This document shows positions 8,040-16,620 of a stretch of DNA of 64,000 bases, piece after piece (position 1 is the first letter of the stretch; each line of letters starts with the position of its first letter). The stretch spans positions 151,827 through 215,826 of the forward strand of contig JAYQPE010000002.1 in assembly GCA_038145175.1 (NCBI GenBank), read 5' to 3'. Position numbers and translations under genes: made by a program. The stretch comes from ATZT02 sp038145175. GTDB lineage: Bacteria; Actinomycetota; Actinomycetes; S36-B12; UBA5976. Below the pieces are notes generated by a model that was given only the letters and a program-made list of their open reading frames with translations, ran no database searches and had not been told where the DNA came from.

Positions 8040-8606
8040 ATGCGTTTGTTAATAATGGGTCCACCTGGTGCAGGTAAAGGCACTCAAGCTGTAAATATTG
8101 CAAAAGAATTTAAAATAACTCATATCTCCACAGGAGATATTTTTCGCGAGAATTTAAAAAAAGAAACGCCATTAGGCAAAGAAGCAAAGTCTTATATGGA
8201 CCAAGGTTTGTATGTTCCAGATGAAGTAACAAATCGAATAGTAGAAGATAGATTAACTTGGCCAGATACGGTAAATGGATTCTTGCTCGATGGATATCCA
8301 CGCACCCTTGATCAAGTTAAATTTTTAAATCAATTACTTGCCAAAAAAAATCAAAAATTAGATAAGGTCATTGAATTAGTTGTGGATACCAAGGTCGTAA
8401 TTGATCGCTTAGTTAAAAGAGCGAAAGAGCAAAATCGAATTGATGATACAGAAGAAGTCATTGCCAAAAGACTAGATGTTTATAAAAATGAAACCTCGCC
8501 ACTCCTTGAAGAATTTGAAAAAAGAGGAATCGTAGTAAAAATTGATGGCATGGAAAGCGTTTCTAAAGTAAGTGAAAATATTATTTCAAAATTAAAGTCG
8601 AGTTAA
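8040..8606 (+). CDS. adk: Adenylate kinase (short-lid form)
   Basis: Adk interconverts ATP, AMP and ADP. The P-loop GPPGAGKGT is at residues 7-15, followed by HISTGDIFRENL, the LDGYPRT AMP-binding motif and a C-terminal region with KRLDVYKNETSPL. At 188 residues it lacks the zinc-type LID insertion of the long form, having only a short R-I-D-D segment there. The 3-prime end overlaps the convergent map gene by 15 bases. In most relatives map follows on the same strand. Confidence 0.97.
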   Translation: MRLLIMGPPGAGKGTQAVNIAKEFKITHISTGDIFRENLKKETPLGKEAKSYMDQGLYVPDEVTNRIVEDRLTWPDTVNGFLLDGYPRTLDQVKFLNQLLAKKNQKLDKVIELVVDTKVVIDRLVKRAKEQNRIDDTEEVIAKRLDVYKNETSPLLEEFEKRGIVVKIDGMESVSKVSENIISKLKSS

Positions 8607-9365
8607 AATTTCTGGGCCATGTTCAGTGATGGCGATGGTATTTTCCCAGTGACTTGCAAAATGACCATGGCTAGAAACAACTGTCCACTCATCTTCTAAA
8701 ACATGAACTTTATTACTTCCTAAAACTAACATCGGTTCGATTGCTAAGGCCATGCCAACTTTTATTTCTGGACCAGTTCCTGCTTTCCCATAATTAGGCA
8801 CACTAGGTGGCATATGCATTTGTGTTCCAATTCCATGTCCAACGTAATCTTCAAGTATTCCAATTTTTAAATCACTAAATGATCGAACATATTTTTCAAT
8901 TGCAAAACCGATATCTCCAATTCTTTTTCCAGCCATAGCAGCTTCTATTCCAACTTGAAGTGATTTTTCGGTTATCTCACTTAATTTTCTGTGCTCAGGT
9001 TTAACGTTTCCAACACAAATAGTTACAGCAGCATCTCCGTGCCAACCTTTTACAATTGCTCCACAATCGACACTTACTAAATCGCCATCTTGAATTATTT
9101 TGTCTTCTTTAGGTATTCCATGCACTACTTCTTCATTTACCGAAACACAAATTACCGCGGGATATCCGTGATAACCCAAAAATGAAGGAGTGGCATTCTC
9201 TTTTTCCATAATTTTTAAAGCAATCTTGTCTAAATCTTTTGTAGACATTCCAGGTTTAATTTGATTTTTGATTTCTTCTAAGCAAAGCGCTACAACACGA
9301 CCAGCTTTTCGCATAAGTGCAAATTCTTCAGTTGTTTTTAATTGAATTTCATTTTTATTAAACAT
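8592..9365 (-). CDS. map: Type I methionine aminopeptidase
   Basis: Map removes the initiator methionine from nascent proteins. The 257-residue protein shows LGYHGYPAVICVSVNEEVVHGIP and, further on, the metal ligands in DCGAIVKGWHGDAAVT (two Asp), GHGIG (His), and the two Glu in IEPML and WENTIA. It runs opposite to adk and their ends overlap by 15 bases, so the canonical adk-map-infA order is broken here. It starts with ATG and has no strong ribosome binding site. Confidence 0.97.
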   Translation of the reverse strand: MFNKNEIQLKTTEEFALMRKAGRVVALCLEEIKNQIKPGMSTKDLDKIALKIMEKENATPSFLGYHGYPAVICVSVNEEVVHGIPKEDKIIQDGDLVSVDCGAIVKGWHGDAAVTICVGNVKPEHRKLSEITEKSLQVGIEAAMAGKRIGDIGFAIEKYVRSFSDLKIGILEDYVGHGIGTQMHMPPSVPNYGKAGTGPEIKVGMALAIEPMLVLGSNKVHVLEDEWTVVSSHGHFASHWENTIAITEHGPEILTRL

Positions 9366-9408
9366 GTCATTTCATAATCTACTTTAGTTTAAGTGCTAAA
9401 TTCTACTG

Positions 9409-10044
9409 GTGGACAGATTTTTAATAGTTTCTCATGTATTAGCAGGATCAATCGCACTGATTAGCGCCTTTGGCGCTATCGCAGTTGTTAAGGGATCATC
9501 CAAACATGTTTTATTGGGACGAATTTACAGTTTAGCTATGTTTTTCGTTGTAATAGGGGCTTTAATTCTATCAATAATTAAATTAAACCAATTTCTTTTT
9601 GCAATCGCTTTATTTAGTGGTTATTTAGTGTGGACTGGTTTTCGACGAGCGAGATTCAAGAATTCGAAACTGAATAAGGTTGATAAAGTTACTTCAATAG
9701 TTGGATTAATAATTGTAATAATTCTATTTAGTTATGGGACTTTCGTTGTTTTAAGTGGGCAAAGCATTGGCGTAGTTTTAATATTTTTTGGCGTTGGTTT
9801 ATCTATTTTTGTTTGGGAAGACTTTCGAGCAATAAGTAAAGATTTTTATAAAGCTAAATTTAGGATTGCAAATCATTTACAAAGAATGCTTGGTGGAACA
9901 ATCGCAACAATTACAGCCGTAACAGTTCAGCAATTAATTCCAAGAATTCAAAATACACCAATTCCAGAGTTTATAATTTGGATTGCGCCAACAATAATTT
10001 TAACTCCAGTTATTTCTTATTGGTCAAGAAAAATTCTTAGTTAA
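9409..10044 (+). CDS. Predicted membrane protein, DUF2306-like
   Basis: The 211-residue product is strongly hydrophobic, with about six to seven membrane segments separated by short basic loops such as GFRRARFKNSKL. The N-terminus VSHVLAGSIALISAFGAIAVVKGSSKH with HVLLGRIYSLAMF resembles the DUF2306/YesL-like membrane families, cited here from memory with modest certainty. The start is GTG. It is divergent from map and convergent with the glycosylase gene, with no gap. No function can be assigned. Confidence 0.75.
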   Translation: MDRFLIVSHVLAGSIALISAFGAIAVVKGSSKHVLLGRIYSLAMFFVVIGALILSIIKLNQFLFAIALFSGYLVWTGFRRARFKNSKLNKVDKVTSIVGLIIVIILFSYGTFVVLSGQSIGVVLIFFGVGLSIFVWEDFRAISKDFYKAKFRIANHLQRMLGGTIATITAVTVQQLIPRIQNTPIPEFIIWIAPTIILTPVISYWSRKILS

Positions 10045-10680
10045 TCACCAAGGCTCTTTTGGCTCCAATACTCTCCAGCAATACCAGGCTGCAATAGATC
10101 TATATGGATGAAAAGGGTTACCCAATGGTTCTAGTTGTTTTTCGTTAGGCATCTCATTTAATCCATGACTTACTTGCCAACCTCTTCGAACAGCTAAATC
10201 ACCTACTGGCCAAATATTCAAGCGACCTAAAGTGAACATTAAAAACATTTCCGCTGTCCAACGACCAATTCCAAATTGTGAACTTAATGTTTTTACTGCT
10301 TCATCATCACTGGCATCTTTTAAACTTGCTAAATCTATCTCTTTTTCTAGTTGAGCAGTAGCCAGTCCTTTGATTGCTTTTATTTTAGATTTAGATAAAC
10401 CAACCTCAGCTAGTTGTTTATCTCTTTTGTTTAAAATAACTCTGGGAGTTATGTTATTTCTTGTTAATTTATTTAATCTACTACTTATGGTCAATGCAGC
10501 TTGCGTCGAAATTTGTTGCGCCACGATTGATTTAATAAGAGCTTCATAATAAGAATTAACCGAGTGCTTTTGAGGTTTTAAATTACATCTATCGCTAATA
10601 TCAACAAATTTACCTAGATGAGGGCAAGTCTTTTTTAATAAAATTATTCCGTTTTCGAGGTGTGTTGAATGTGAAACCAT
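10045..10680 (-). CDS. DNA-3-methyladenine glycosylase, AlkA-like (HhH-GPD)
   Basis: Enzymes of this family excise alkylated bases such as 3-methyladenine to start base excision repair. The 211-residue protein contains the segment YYEALIKSIVAQQIS, then the helix-hairpin-helix L-S-S-Q-F-G-I-G-R-W-T-A-E and the catalytic aspartate in PVGDLAVRRG near residue 160. A C-terminal PFHPYRSIAAWYCWR is typical of AlkA. There are no cysteines for an Fe-S cluster. It is convergent with the upstream membrane gene, without any gap. Confidence 0.9.
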   Translation of the reverse strand: MVSHSTHLENGIILLKKTCPHLGKFVDISDRCNLKPQKHSVNSYYEALIKSIVAQQISTQAALTISSRLNKLTRNNITPRVILNKRDKQLAEVGLSKSKIKAIKGLATAQLEKEIDLASLKDASDDEAVKTLSSQFGIGRWTAEMFLMFTLGRLNIWPVGDLAVRRGWQVSHGLNEMPNEKQLEPLGNPFHPYRSIAAWYCWRVLEPKEPW

Positions 10681-10715
10681 GGCTCATCTAATCTAAATGA
10701 TGTCAAAATATTAAT

Positions 10716-11033
10716 ATGCTTAAGAACTGGAATCTACGCTCAAAAATATATTTATTATTAAGTATTGCAGGATTGATTGGTACTTGGTATTTCAACCTCT
10801 TGGCAATTCAACAAGGTCGAGATTTTTTTGCTGATTGGGCAAGCACACCCGCAGTTTCTTCTGCCACCACTGATCTATTCGTAGTTGCTACTGCAGCGAG
10901 TATTTTCATTTTTTTTGAAGGTAAAAGATTAAAAATGAAATATATATGGCTTTATATTCTTGGCTCTTTTCTTACAGCCATTGCTTTCACATTTCCATTA
11001 TTTCTAGCTATGCGAGAAAGAAAAATTAAATAA
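10716..11033 (+). CDS. DUF2834 membrane protein
   Basis: A small 105-residue protein with three predicted membrane helices (residues about 12-30, 52-66 and 75-98). The segment F-A-D-W-A-S-T-P-A-V-S-S-A-T-T-D-L and the charged loop EGKRLKMK are the pattern I recognise for DUF2834. Its function is unknown. The 3-prime end overlaps the convergent large membrane gene by 8 bases. Confidence 0.75.
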   Translation: MLKNWNLRSKIYLLLSIAGLIGTWYFNLLAIQQGRDFFADWASTPAVSSATTDLFVVATAASIFIFFEGKRLKMKYIWLYILGSFLTAIAFTFPLFLAMRERKIK

Positions 11034-13437
11034 GATTTTTTCTCTGAAGATTTACAAATGCAAGCCAGCCAGGTAAAACTCTTAAATAAAAAGTGGCAAT
11101 TCGATAAAGCAGAACTCCTGATAAAGCCAGGGCAGATGGAACACCAGTTGCAGTTAAACCCGCGACTAAAGTTGCTTCCACTGCTCCAATTCCACCTGGT
11201 GTTGGAGCGGCTTGACCAATGGTGGCCCCTGCTAAATATACGAAAGCAATTGTAAAAAATGAAACATCCGCATTAAAAGCTTTTAATGAAGCATAAAAAG
11301 AAATTATGTAGAAAATATTTAATATTGCAGCCGAGCTTAAACTCATAAATAATCTTTTAGGTTGTTGAAAAATTATTGCAATTGTTGGAATAACTTGAGA
11401 AATAATTGGTTTTATCCTCGCCAGAACCCAATTTCTAATATTTGTTATAGATAACGCAATTATTATCAATGCAAATAAAACAACAAAAATCAATAATGTA
11501 ATACGGGGAGGTCTAAACGATAGGTCAGTTTGGGCACCTGCGATTACACCAGTTATTAATAGAAAAATTATGTGAACAAACAACATAATTACTTGGGAAA
11601 CGCCAACTGCAGTTGCTGAAGAAGCGCCAGAAACCCCTGATTTGTTTAGAAACCTGATGTTTACTGCTACCGAACCTAATGTTGGGGGAGTCACTAATGT
11701 TGCAAAAGACGCAGCTAATTGAGCTTGCAATGTTTTTAACCAGTTTACTTTTTCTATAACGAAAGAAAGAAGTAAAGTCGTTGAGGCAATATAAGTCAAA
11801 GTTGCACTTACTAGCGCTATGACAGCCCACTGCCATTTAGCTTCAGTGATTAATTCAGTTACATTTACCTGACTAAATTGCGGTACTAATAAATAAAGTG
11901 CTAAGACTGAGAAAAATGCTAGGAAAACATTTCGTAAATTAATTCTTTGAAATTGTATTGGTGCTATTGAAGAAGTCGAAGCAAGAGCACCTAAACCTTT
12001 TCTTAATTCGAGTAGTAGTTTCTTATTATTTTTTAAATAATTTCTAGTTTTCCTACTCATCGCTACGGTCTGTAAAGCTGGTATCACAGATACAAGTTCA
12101 GAAGTTTTGAAAACTTGCTGAGCAATAAATATTGATTTTTCAACACTTGAAACTCTAGCCACTGTCACAAGCGCTTCAGCTAAATCAATTCTTTGTTGAA
12201 CTTCAGTTGCTGCAATAGCACCTGAATGCACAGCAGTTAATGCAATTGTGTGTGAGTTTGTTAGAAAAATATTTTCTGCAGATAAACCTCTATGAACAAT
12301 ATCAGCATCATGTAATTTTTGAATATTTTGTAAGAATTCCTTTAATTCCGGTTCAGTTATTTCTTTTTTTACATTAGCTAATTCTGCAAAACTAGTTCCA
12401 GAAATATTTTCTAAAGCAATAAGAATCGAGTCTGGTTCTAATTCTCGAACCATTTCTACTTCTGGATTATGCACACCCGCTGCAGAAATAGCGTGTGCTA
12501 ATAAAGCTGTTCTTTCCACACGTCGTCTAATACTCATACCACGAAAGTCACCAGAAGTTTTTAAAAAAATTCCCCGCAACCAAGAACTGATTACTCCAGA
12601 ACCCTGTAATTCCCAATCGAAAACCCAAACATTTAAATTTTTTCCATTAGAAAGAGTTACTTGAAAAATTCTTGCTTCAGTTGTTTCCATTAAAAAATTC
12701 ATGGATGTAATCTTGTGACCATCCGATTCAATTCCGGCTCTTATTTGGGATTCACTTGCTCTATTTATAGGAGTTCCTAAAACGTAACGAACCGCTAACC
12801 CAACGGACCAACCAAGAGAAATGTTTGCGATTTGTGCAACGATAGTTGTTTGACCAGCTATTAATGATGCAAAGACTAAAGAAAAAACAGAGACAATTGC
12901 TATAAATCCAAGCCGACCTCTATCAAAAATTCTTGAAATAACTAGAAATGAAATTAAACCAGCAATTAAAGGATCAAGTGGCGATACGCCTTGAGTTTGT
13001 AAACTACCAGTTAAAGCAAGAATTAATCTGGGAGAATTACTTTGAATAATAATTATTGATAACGCGAGTAAAAATAGAACAGAAATTCCTGCTGCCAACA
13101 GGGCATCTATTAATTGTCTTGTTCTATTTCGGGTAAGTAATGAAAATGACACAATTACAGGAACAAAAATAATTGCAGTTGCCCCAATTGTGTTAAGTAA
13201 AAAAATAACAAAACTTGGAAGTTCCCTTGAGGCAATTGTTATATCTTGATCAATTCCCGCAGTTGTTCTGGCAGCTAAAGTTCCTATTCCTACTACGGCA
13301 ATAGTTATACCTAGTGAAATGAGTAGGTTGATTAAGTCTCTTGGTCGCCTAGCAATCGGACGTTTGCTTTGTTTGTTGAAAAAGTTCATTGAATCTATCG
13401 TCCCATTACCTTGAATACTTTGGCCGAACGGACTCAT
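11026..13437 (-). CDS. Kinase-like/flippase-like (LPG synthase TM, UPF0104) fusion membrane protein
   Basis: An 803-residue protein in three parts. Residues about 35-215 form six to seven membrane helices. Residues about 240-450 resemble a kinase or aminoglycoside-phosphotransferase fold. Residues about 490-800 match the lysylphosphatidylglycerol-synthase-type flippase domain, with helices and APTPGGIGAVEATLVAGL near the end. In the kinase-like part the loop reads HRGLSAENI rather than HRDLxxxN, and the later metal-binding position reads HSG rather than DFG, so it is probably a pseudokinase. The flippase part suggests lipid or polyprenol-linked transport. That role is inferred. Start could be ATG 13437 or the in-frame ATG at 13386. 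Confidence 0.8.
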   Translation of the reverse strand: MSPFGQSIQGNGTIDSMNFFNKQSKRPIARRPRDLINLLISLGITIAVVGIGTLAARTTAGIDQDITIASRELPSFVIFLLNTIGATAIIFVPVIVSFSLLTRNRTRQLIDALLAAGISVLFLLALSIIIIQSNSPRLILALTGSLQTQGVSPLDPLIAGLISFLVISRIFDRGRLGFIAIVSVFSLVFASLIAGQTTIVAQIANISLGWSVGLAVRYVLGTPINRASESQIRAGIESDGHKITSMNFLMETTEARIFQVTLSNGKNLNVWVFDWELQGSGVISSWLRGIFLKTSGDFRGMSIRRRVERTALLAHAISAAGVHNPEVEMVRELEPDSILIALENISGTSFAELANVKKEITEPELKEFLQNIQKLHDADIVHRGLSAENIFLTNSHTIALTAVHSGAIAATEVQQRIDLAEALVTVARVSSVEKSIFIAQQVFKTSELVSVIPALQTVAMSRKTRNYLKNNKKLLLELRKGLGALASTSSIAPIQFQRINLRNVFLAFFSVLALYLLVPQFSQVNVTELITEAKWQWAVIALVSATLTYIASTTLLLSFVIEKVNWLKTLQAQLAASFATLVTPPTLGSVAVNIRFLNKSGVSGASSATAVGVSQVIMLFVHIIFLLITGVIAGAQTDLSFRPPRITLLIFVVLFALIIIALSITNIRNWVLARIKPIISQVIPTIAIIFQQPKRLFMSLSSAAILNIFYIISFYASLKAFNADVSFFTIAFVYLAGATIGQAAPTPGGIGAVEATLVAGLTATGVPSALALSGVLLYRIATFYLRVLPGWLAFVNLQRKNLI

Positions 13438-13464
13438 GTCGTAGGTAACTGGTGAAGTAGGAGT

Positions 13465-16400
13465 ATGTTGCCCGAAGTTCTAACTGATATTTCTCTGGAT
13501 AATTCTGCTCTTGATGTCATAGGGACTCCTAAATTTGATGCCGAGCAGTTAAAGGCAGTTTCATTAAGAACTGGAAAAAATTTAGTAACAGGTCTTCCAG
13601 GAACTGGGAAAACTTTAGTTTTAGCAGAAAATGTTATTCAACAAATAAATAGCGGGATATCCTCAGATAAAATTTTAATTTTTTGCTTTTCAAGAGATCA
13701 AGTAAGAACGATGAGAAAATATCTATCACGAAGGTTGTTTGAAAAATCTATTCCCCAAGTTTCTACTTTTCATTCATTTACCCATGCTGTTATGCAATCT
13801 GCCTTGAATCAAGGAATATTAAGTGAAAATTATTCTTTATCACCTTTGCGTTTACTTTCTGGGCCTGAACAAGAAGTAATAATAAGTGAATTAATAAAAG
13901 GAAGTATCGAAGATAAATCAATTGAGTGGCCACAATATCTAAAACCATCATTACAAACTAGAGGATTTGTCAGACAAGTTAGAAATTTGCTTGCAAGAAT
14001 GAGAAGTTTAGGAATGGATCCTGATCAATTAATTGAAGTTGGTCAAAAATATGAAAACAATAATTGGATTGCTTTAGGCCATTTTGCAGAGATGTATCTT
14101 GATAACTTAGATGCTTCTGAATCAATTGATTATGGAGAACTAATACATAGAGTTAATTTACTCCTACATCAAGTAAAAGATTTGAAGGAATTAAATATTA
14201 ATTATTCACATTTTTATGTTGACGAATATCAAGATATTGATTCTTCGCAAGTTAGATTATTAAAGAAATTAGTTTCACCAAATAAATTTCTATTTTGTGT
14301 GGGAGATAAAAGCGAGTCAATCTATCAATTTAGAGGCGCCGATATCCAAGCACTCGATAGATTTGATGACGATTTTGGTTTAAATGAAGAGATAAATTTA
14401 AAGTATAATTATCGTACAAAAGTTAAAATTGAACCAGAATTACTAACTTTTGATAGTTTTAATTCGCAAAGTAATTACATTGCAAATGAAGTAAGTAAAT
14501 TTAAATATGAGAACATTTCAAATAAATGGTCTGACGTTCTAATTATAATAAGAAACTCAAATTCGTTAAAAAATATACAAAGATCCTTAGGTACTTTTGG
14601 AATTCCAGTTGAAGTAGATGCCGAGGATTTACCTTTAATTAAAGAACCAGCAACTCGTATATTAATTGATTGTTTAACAATTGCTGGGGAATTAGCATTA
14701 GGAAAAAATAATCCAGCAAATCCAACAATTATAAAAGATTTATTAAAAGGCCCTTTAATTCAAGCATCAACTTTTGAGTTAAGAGAAACAGCAAGATTAA
14801 TAAGAAAGAAAATTAAAGATTTAGAAAAACCACAAATAAGCTCTGATCAGGCGCTTTATTTAGCTGTGTTAAACCATGAAAATTTATATGATCTACCAAG
14901 TGATACTACGAAAAGTAGTAGAACTTTAGGAGCACTTTTACATACGGCTAAAGAATTAATAGTAGAAAAAAAGAGAGTAGAAGTTGTTCTATGGTCTATT
15001 TGGAATTATGAAATTAAACAAAAATATAAAGAGCTTTATCAGGTGCAAGAATTTGAAGACAAGTGGAGTAAAAATTTACAAAAAGAAGCTCTTTTATTTG
15101 GCGTAGAAGGAAGAATTGCAGATCAAGATTTAGACGCAATTTTGTCACTTTTTGACTTAGCTTCAAGAGAAGATGAAAGAACTCTTGGGACAAGAGGAGT
15201 TCTAAATTTTATAAATGATCTGGGTAAACAAAATTTTCAAGCAGAAACCATTGACCAAAAATCATTAGTTGATGCAAAAGTAAAAATTGTTACAGCACAT
15301 AAGGTAAAGGGATTAGAGGCAAAATATGTAATTATTCCTGATTTACAAACTGATATTTGGCCATCCTTAAAACTTAGAAATACTTTACTTGAAGTTGAAA
15401 GACTTGATTATGAAAATGTGGTTAGGCCACCTAGCAAAAAAGAAATCTTAGAGGAAGAAAAAAGGTTATTTGAAGTAGCAAAAAGCCGAGCGACTCAAAA
15501 AATCTTAATAAGTGCAGTTAAAAATGACTACGAAAATCATGCTGAACCGTCTAGTTTTCTTAACAATTTTTTTGATGAAAAGCCTAAACATGTAAGTGGA
15601 TTTTTACAAAAAAATCTATCTTTAAATTCCATTGTGACAAACCTAAGACTTTTAGCGGAAAATGAAAATGGACAAACTGAGTTCAAAAAAGCACTTGCTC
15701 AAAGACTTTATAAGATAAATCAAACCAAAGATATCTTTAATCGTCCCGTGAGTATAAATAGCAATCCACGTAATTGGTGGGCTACTTTTTCAAGTAATGA
15801 TGACTTTTACGAAATCATAAAAGAAAAATCTTTTATTAAACTATCGGCTTCAAGTTTAGCAACTTTAAGAGATTGTAGTTTGAAATGGTTTTTAGAGAGA
15901 AAAGCAGGTGCAACTTTATTAAGGCAAAATTCTGCCAGTATTGGTTCCATAATCCATGCGATTGCTCAAGGTTTAACCAATGAGGAAATAGATCCGAATC
16001 TAGAGAGTCTAAAAAAGGAATTAGATAAAGTTTGGTATCAATTAAATTTTGAATCTGAATGGCTTAATATAAGAGAATATGAAAACACTTTAGAAATTTT
16101 GCAAAATTTATTGAGTTGGCATTTGAAAAGAACCGATAAAAAAATATTAGGAGCCGAAGTTTATTTCAATTTTGAAATGTATTTTGAAGAAATAGATGCC
16201 GCAGCACAAGTTAGTGGTTTTATCGACAGATTAGAAGCTGATATTTATGAAACATCAAATATTCACATTATTGATTTTAAAACTTCTAAAAATAATTTAA
16301 CTAAAAATGAGGCTGGTCAAGATCCACAACTAGGGATTTATCGATTAGCTGTACAAAAAAAATCAATAAAATTAGAATTAGCTGAAAATGCTATCGATAA

Positions 16401-16620
16401 AAGTGCCGATTTAGTTTATCTTCGACTTCAAAACAAATCTGGAGTAATCGAAAGAGAAAGTTATGATGTTGAAAATAGCCATATTAAAGAAATTATTAAA
16501 GATGCTCTGGTGGTAATAAAAGACCAAAACTATCAAGCCACACCTAATCCAATGTGTCGAACTTGTAGTTTTAAAAGAATGTGTCCTGCCCAACCTGAAG
16601 GCAGAGGTGTTATTGAATGA
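13465..16620 (+). CDS. adnA: AdnA-type helicase-nuclease subunit (UvrD-like, PD-(D/E)XK, Fe-S)
   Basis: AdnAB resects double-strand break ends in Actinobacteria and takes the place of RecBCD/AddAB. The 1051-residue subunit has Walker A GLPGTGKT (residues 43-50), Walker B with VDEYQDID, and a C-terminal RecB-type nuclease with GFIDRLEAD and HIIDFKTSK. One cysteine in LRDCSLKWF plus CRTCSFKRMC at the end form the predicted 4Fe-4S set that staples the nuclease domain. It overlaps adnB by 4 bases (ATGA). Its best comparison is Rv3202c by position and architecture. Confidence 0.9.
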   Translation: MLPEVLTDISLDNSALDVIGTPKFDAEQLKAVSLRTGKNLVTGLPGTGKTLVLAENVIQQINSGISSDKILIFCFSRDQVRTMRKYLSRRLFEKSIPQVSTFHSFTHAVMQSALNQGILSENYSLSPLRLLSGPEQEVIISELIKGSIEDKSIEWPQYLKPSLQTRGFVRQVRNLLARMRSLGMDPDQLIEVGQKYENNNWIALGHFAEMYLDNLDASESIDYGELIHRVNLLLHQVKDLKELNINYSHFYVDEYQDIDSSQVRLLKKLVSPNKFLFCVGDKSESIYQFRGADIQALDRFDDDFGLNEEINLKYNYRTKVKIEPELLTFDSFNSQSNYIANEVSKFKYENISNKWSDVLIIIRNSNSLKNIQRSLGTFGIPVEVDAEDLPLIKEPATRILIDCLTIAGELALGKNNPANPTIIKDLLKGPLIQASTFELRETARLIRKKIKDLEKPQISSDQALYLAVLNHENLYDLPSDTTKSSRTLGALLHTAKELIVEKKRVEVVLWSIWNYEIKQKYKELYQVQEFEDKWSKNLQKEALLFGVEGRIADQDLDAILSLFDLASREDERTLGTRGVLNFINDLGKQNFQAETIDQKSLVDAKVKIVTAHKVKGLEAKYVIIPDLQTDIWPSLKLRNTLLEVERLDYENVVRPPSKKEILEEEKRLFEVAKSRATQKILISAVKNDYENHAEPSSFLNNFFDEKPKHVSGFLQKNLSLNSIVTNLRLLAENENGQTEFKKALAQRLYKINQTKDIFNRPVSINSNPRNWWATFSSNDDFYEIIKEKSFIKLSASSLATLRDCSLKWFLERKAGATLLRQNSASIGSIIHAIAQGLTNEEIDPNLESLKKELDKVWYQLNFESEWLNIREYENTLEILQNLLSWHLKRTDKKILGAEVYFNFEMYFEEIDAAAQVSGFIDRLEADIYETSNIHIIDFKTSKNNLTKNEAGQDPQLGIYRLAVQKKSIKLELAENAIDKSADLVYLRLQNKSGVIERESYDVENSHIKEIIKDALVVIKDQNYQATPNPMCRTCSFKRMCPAQPEGRGVIE

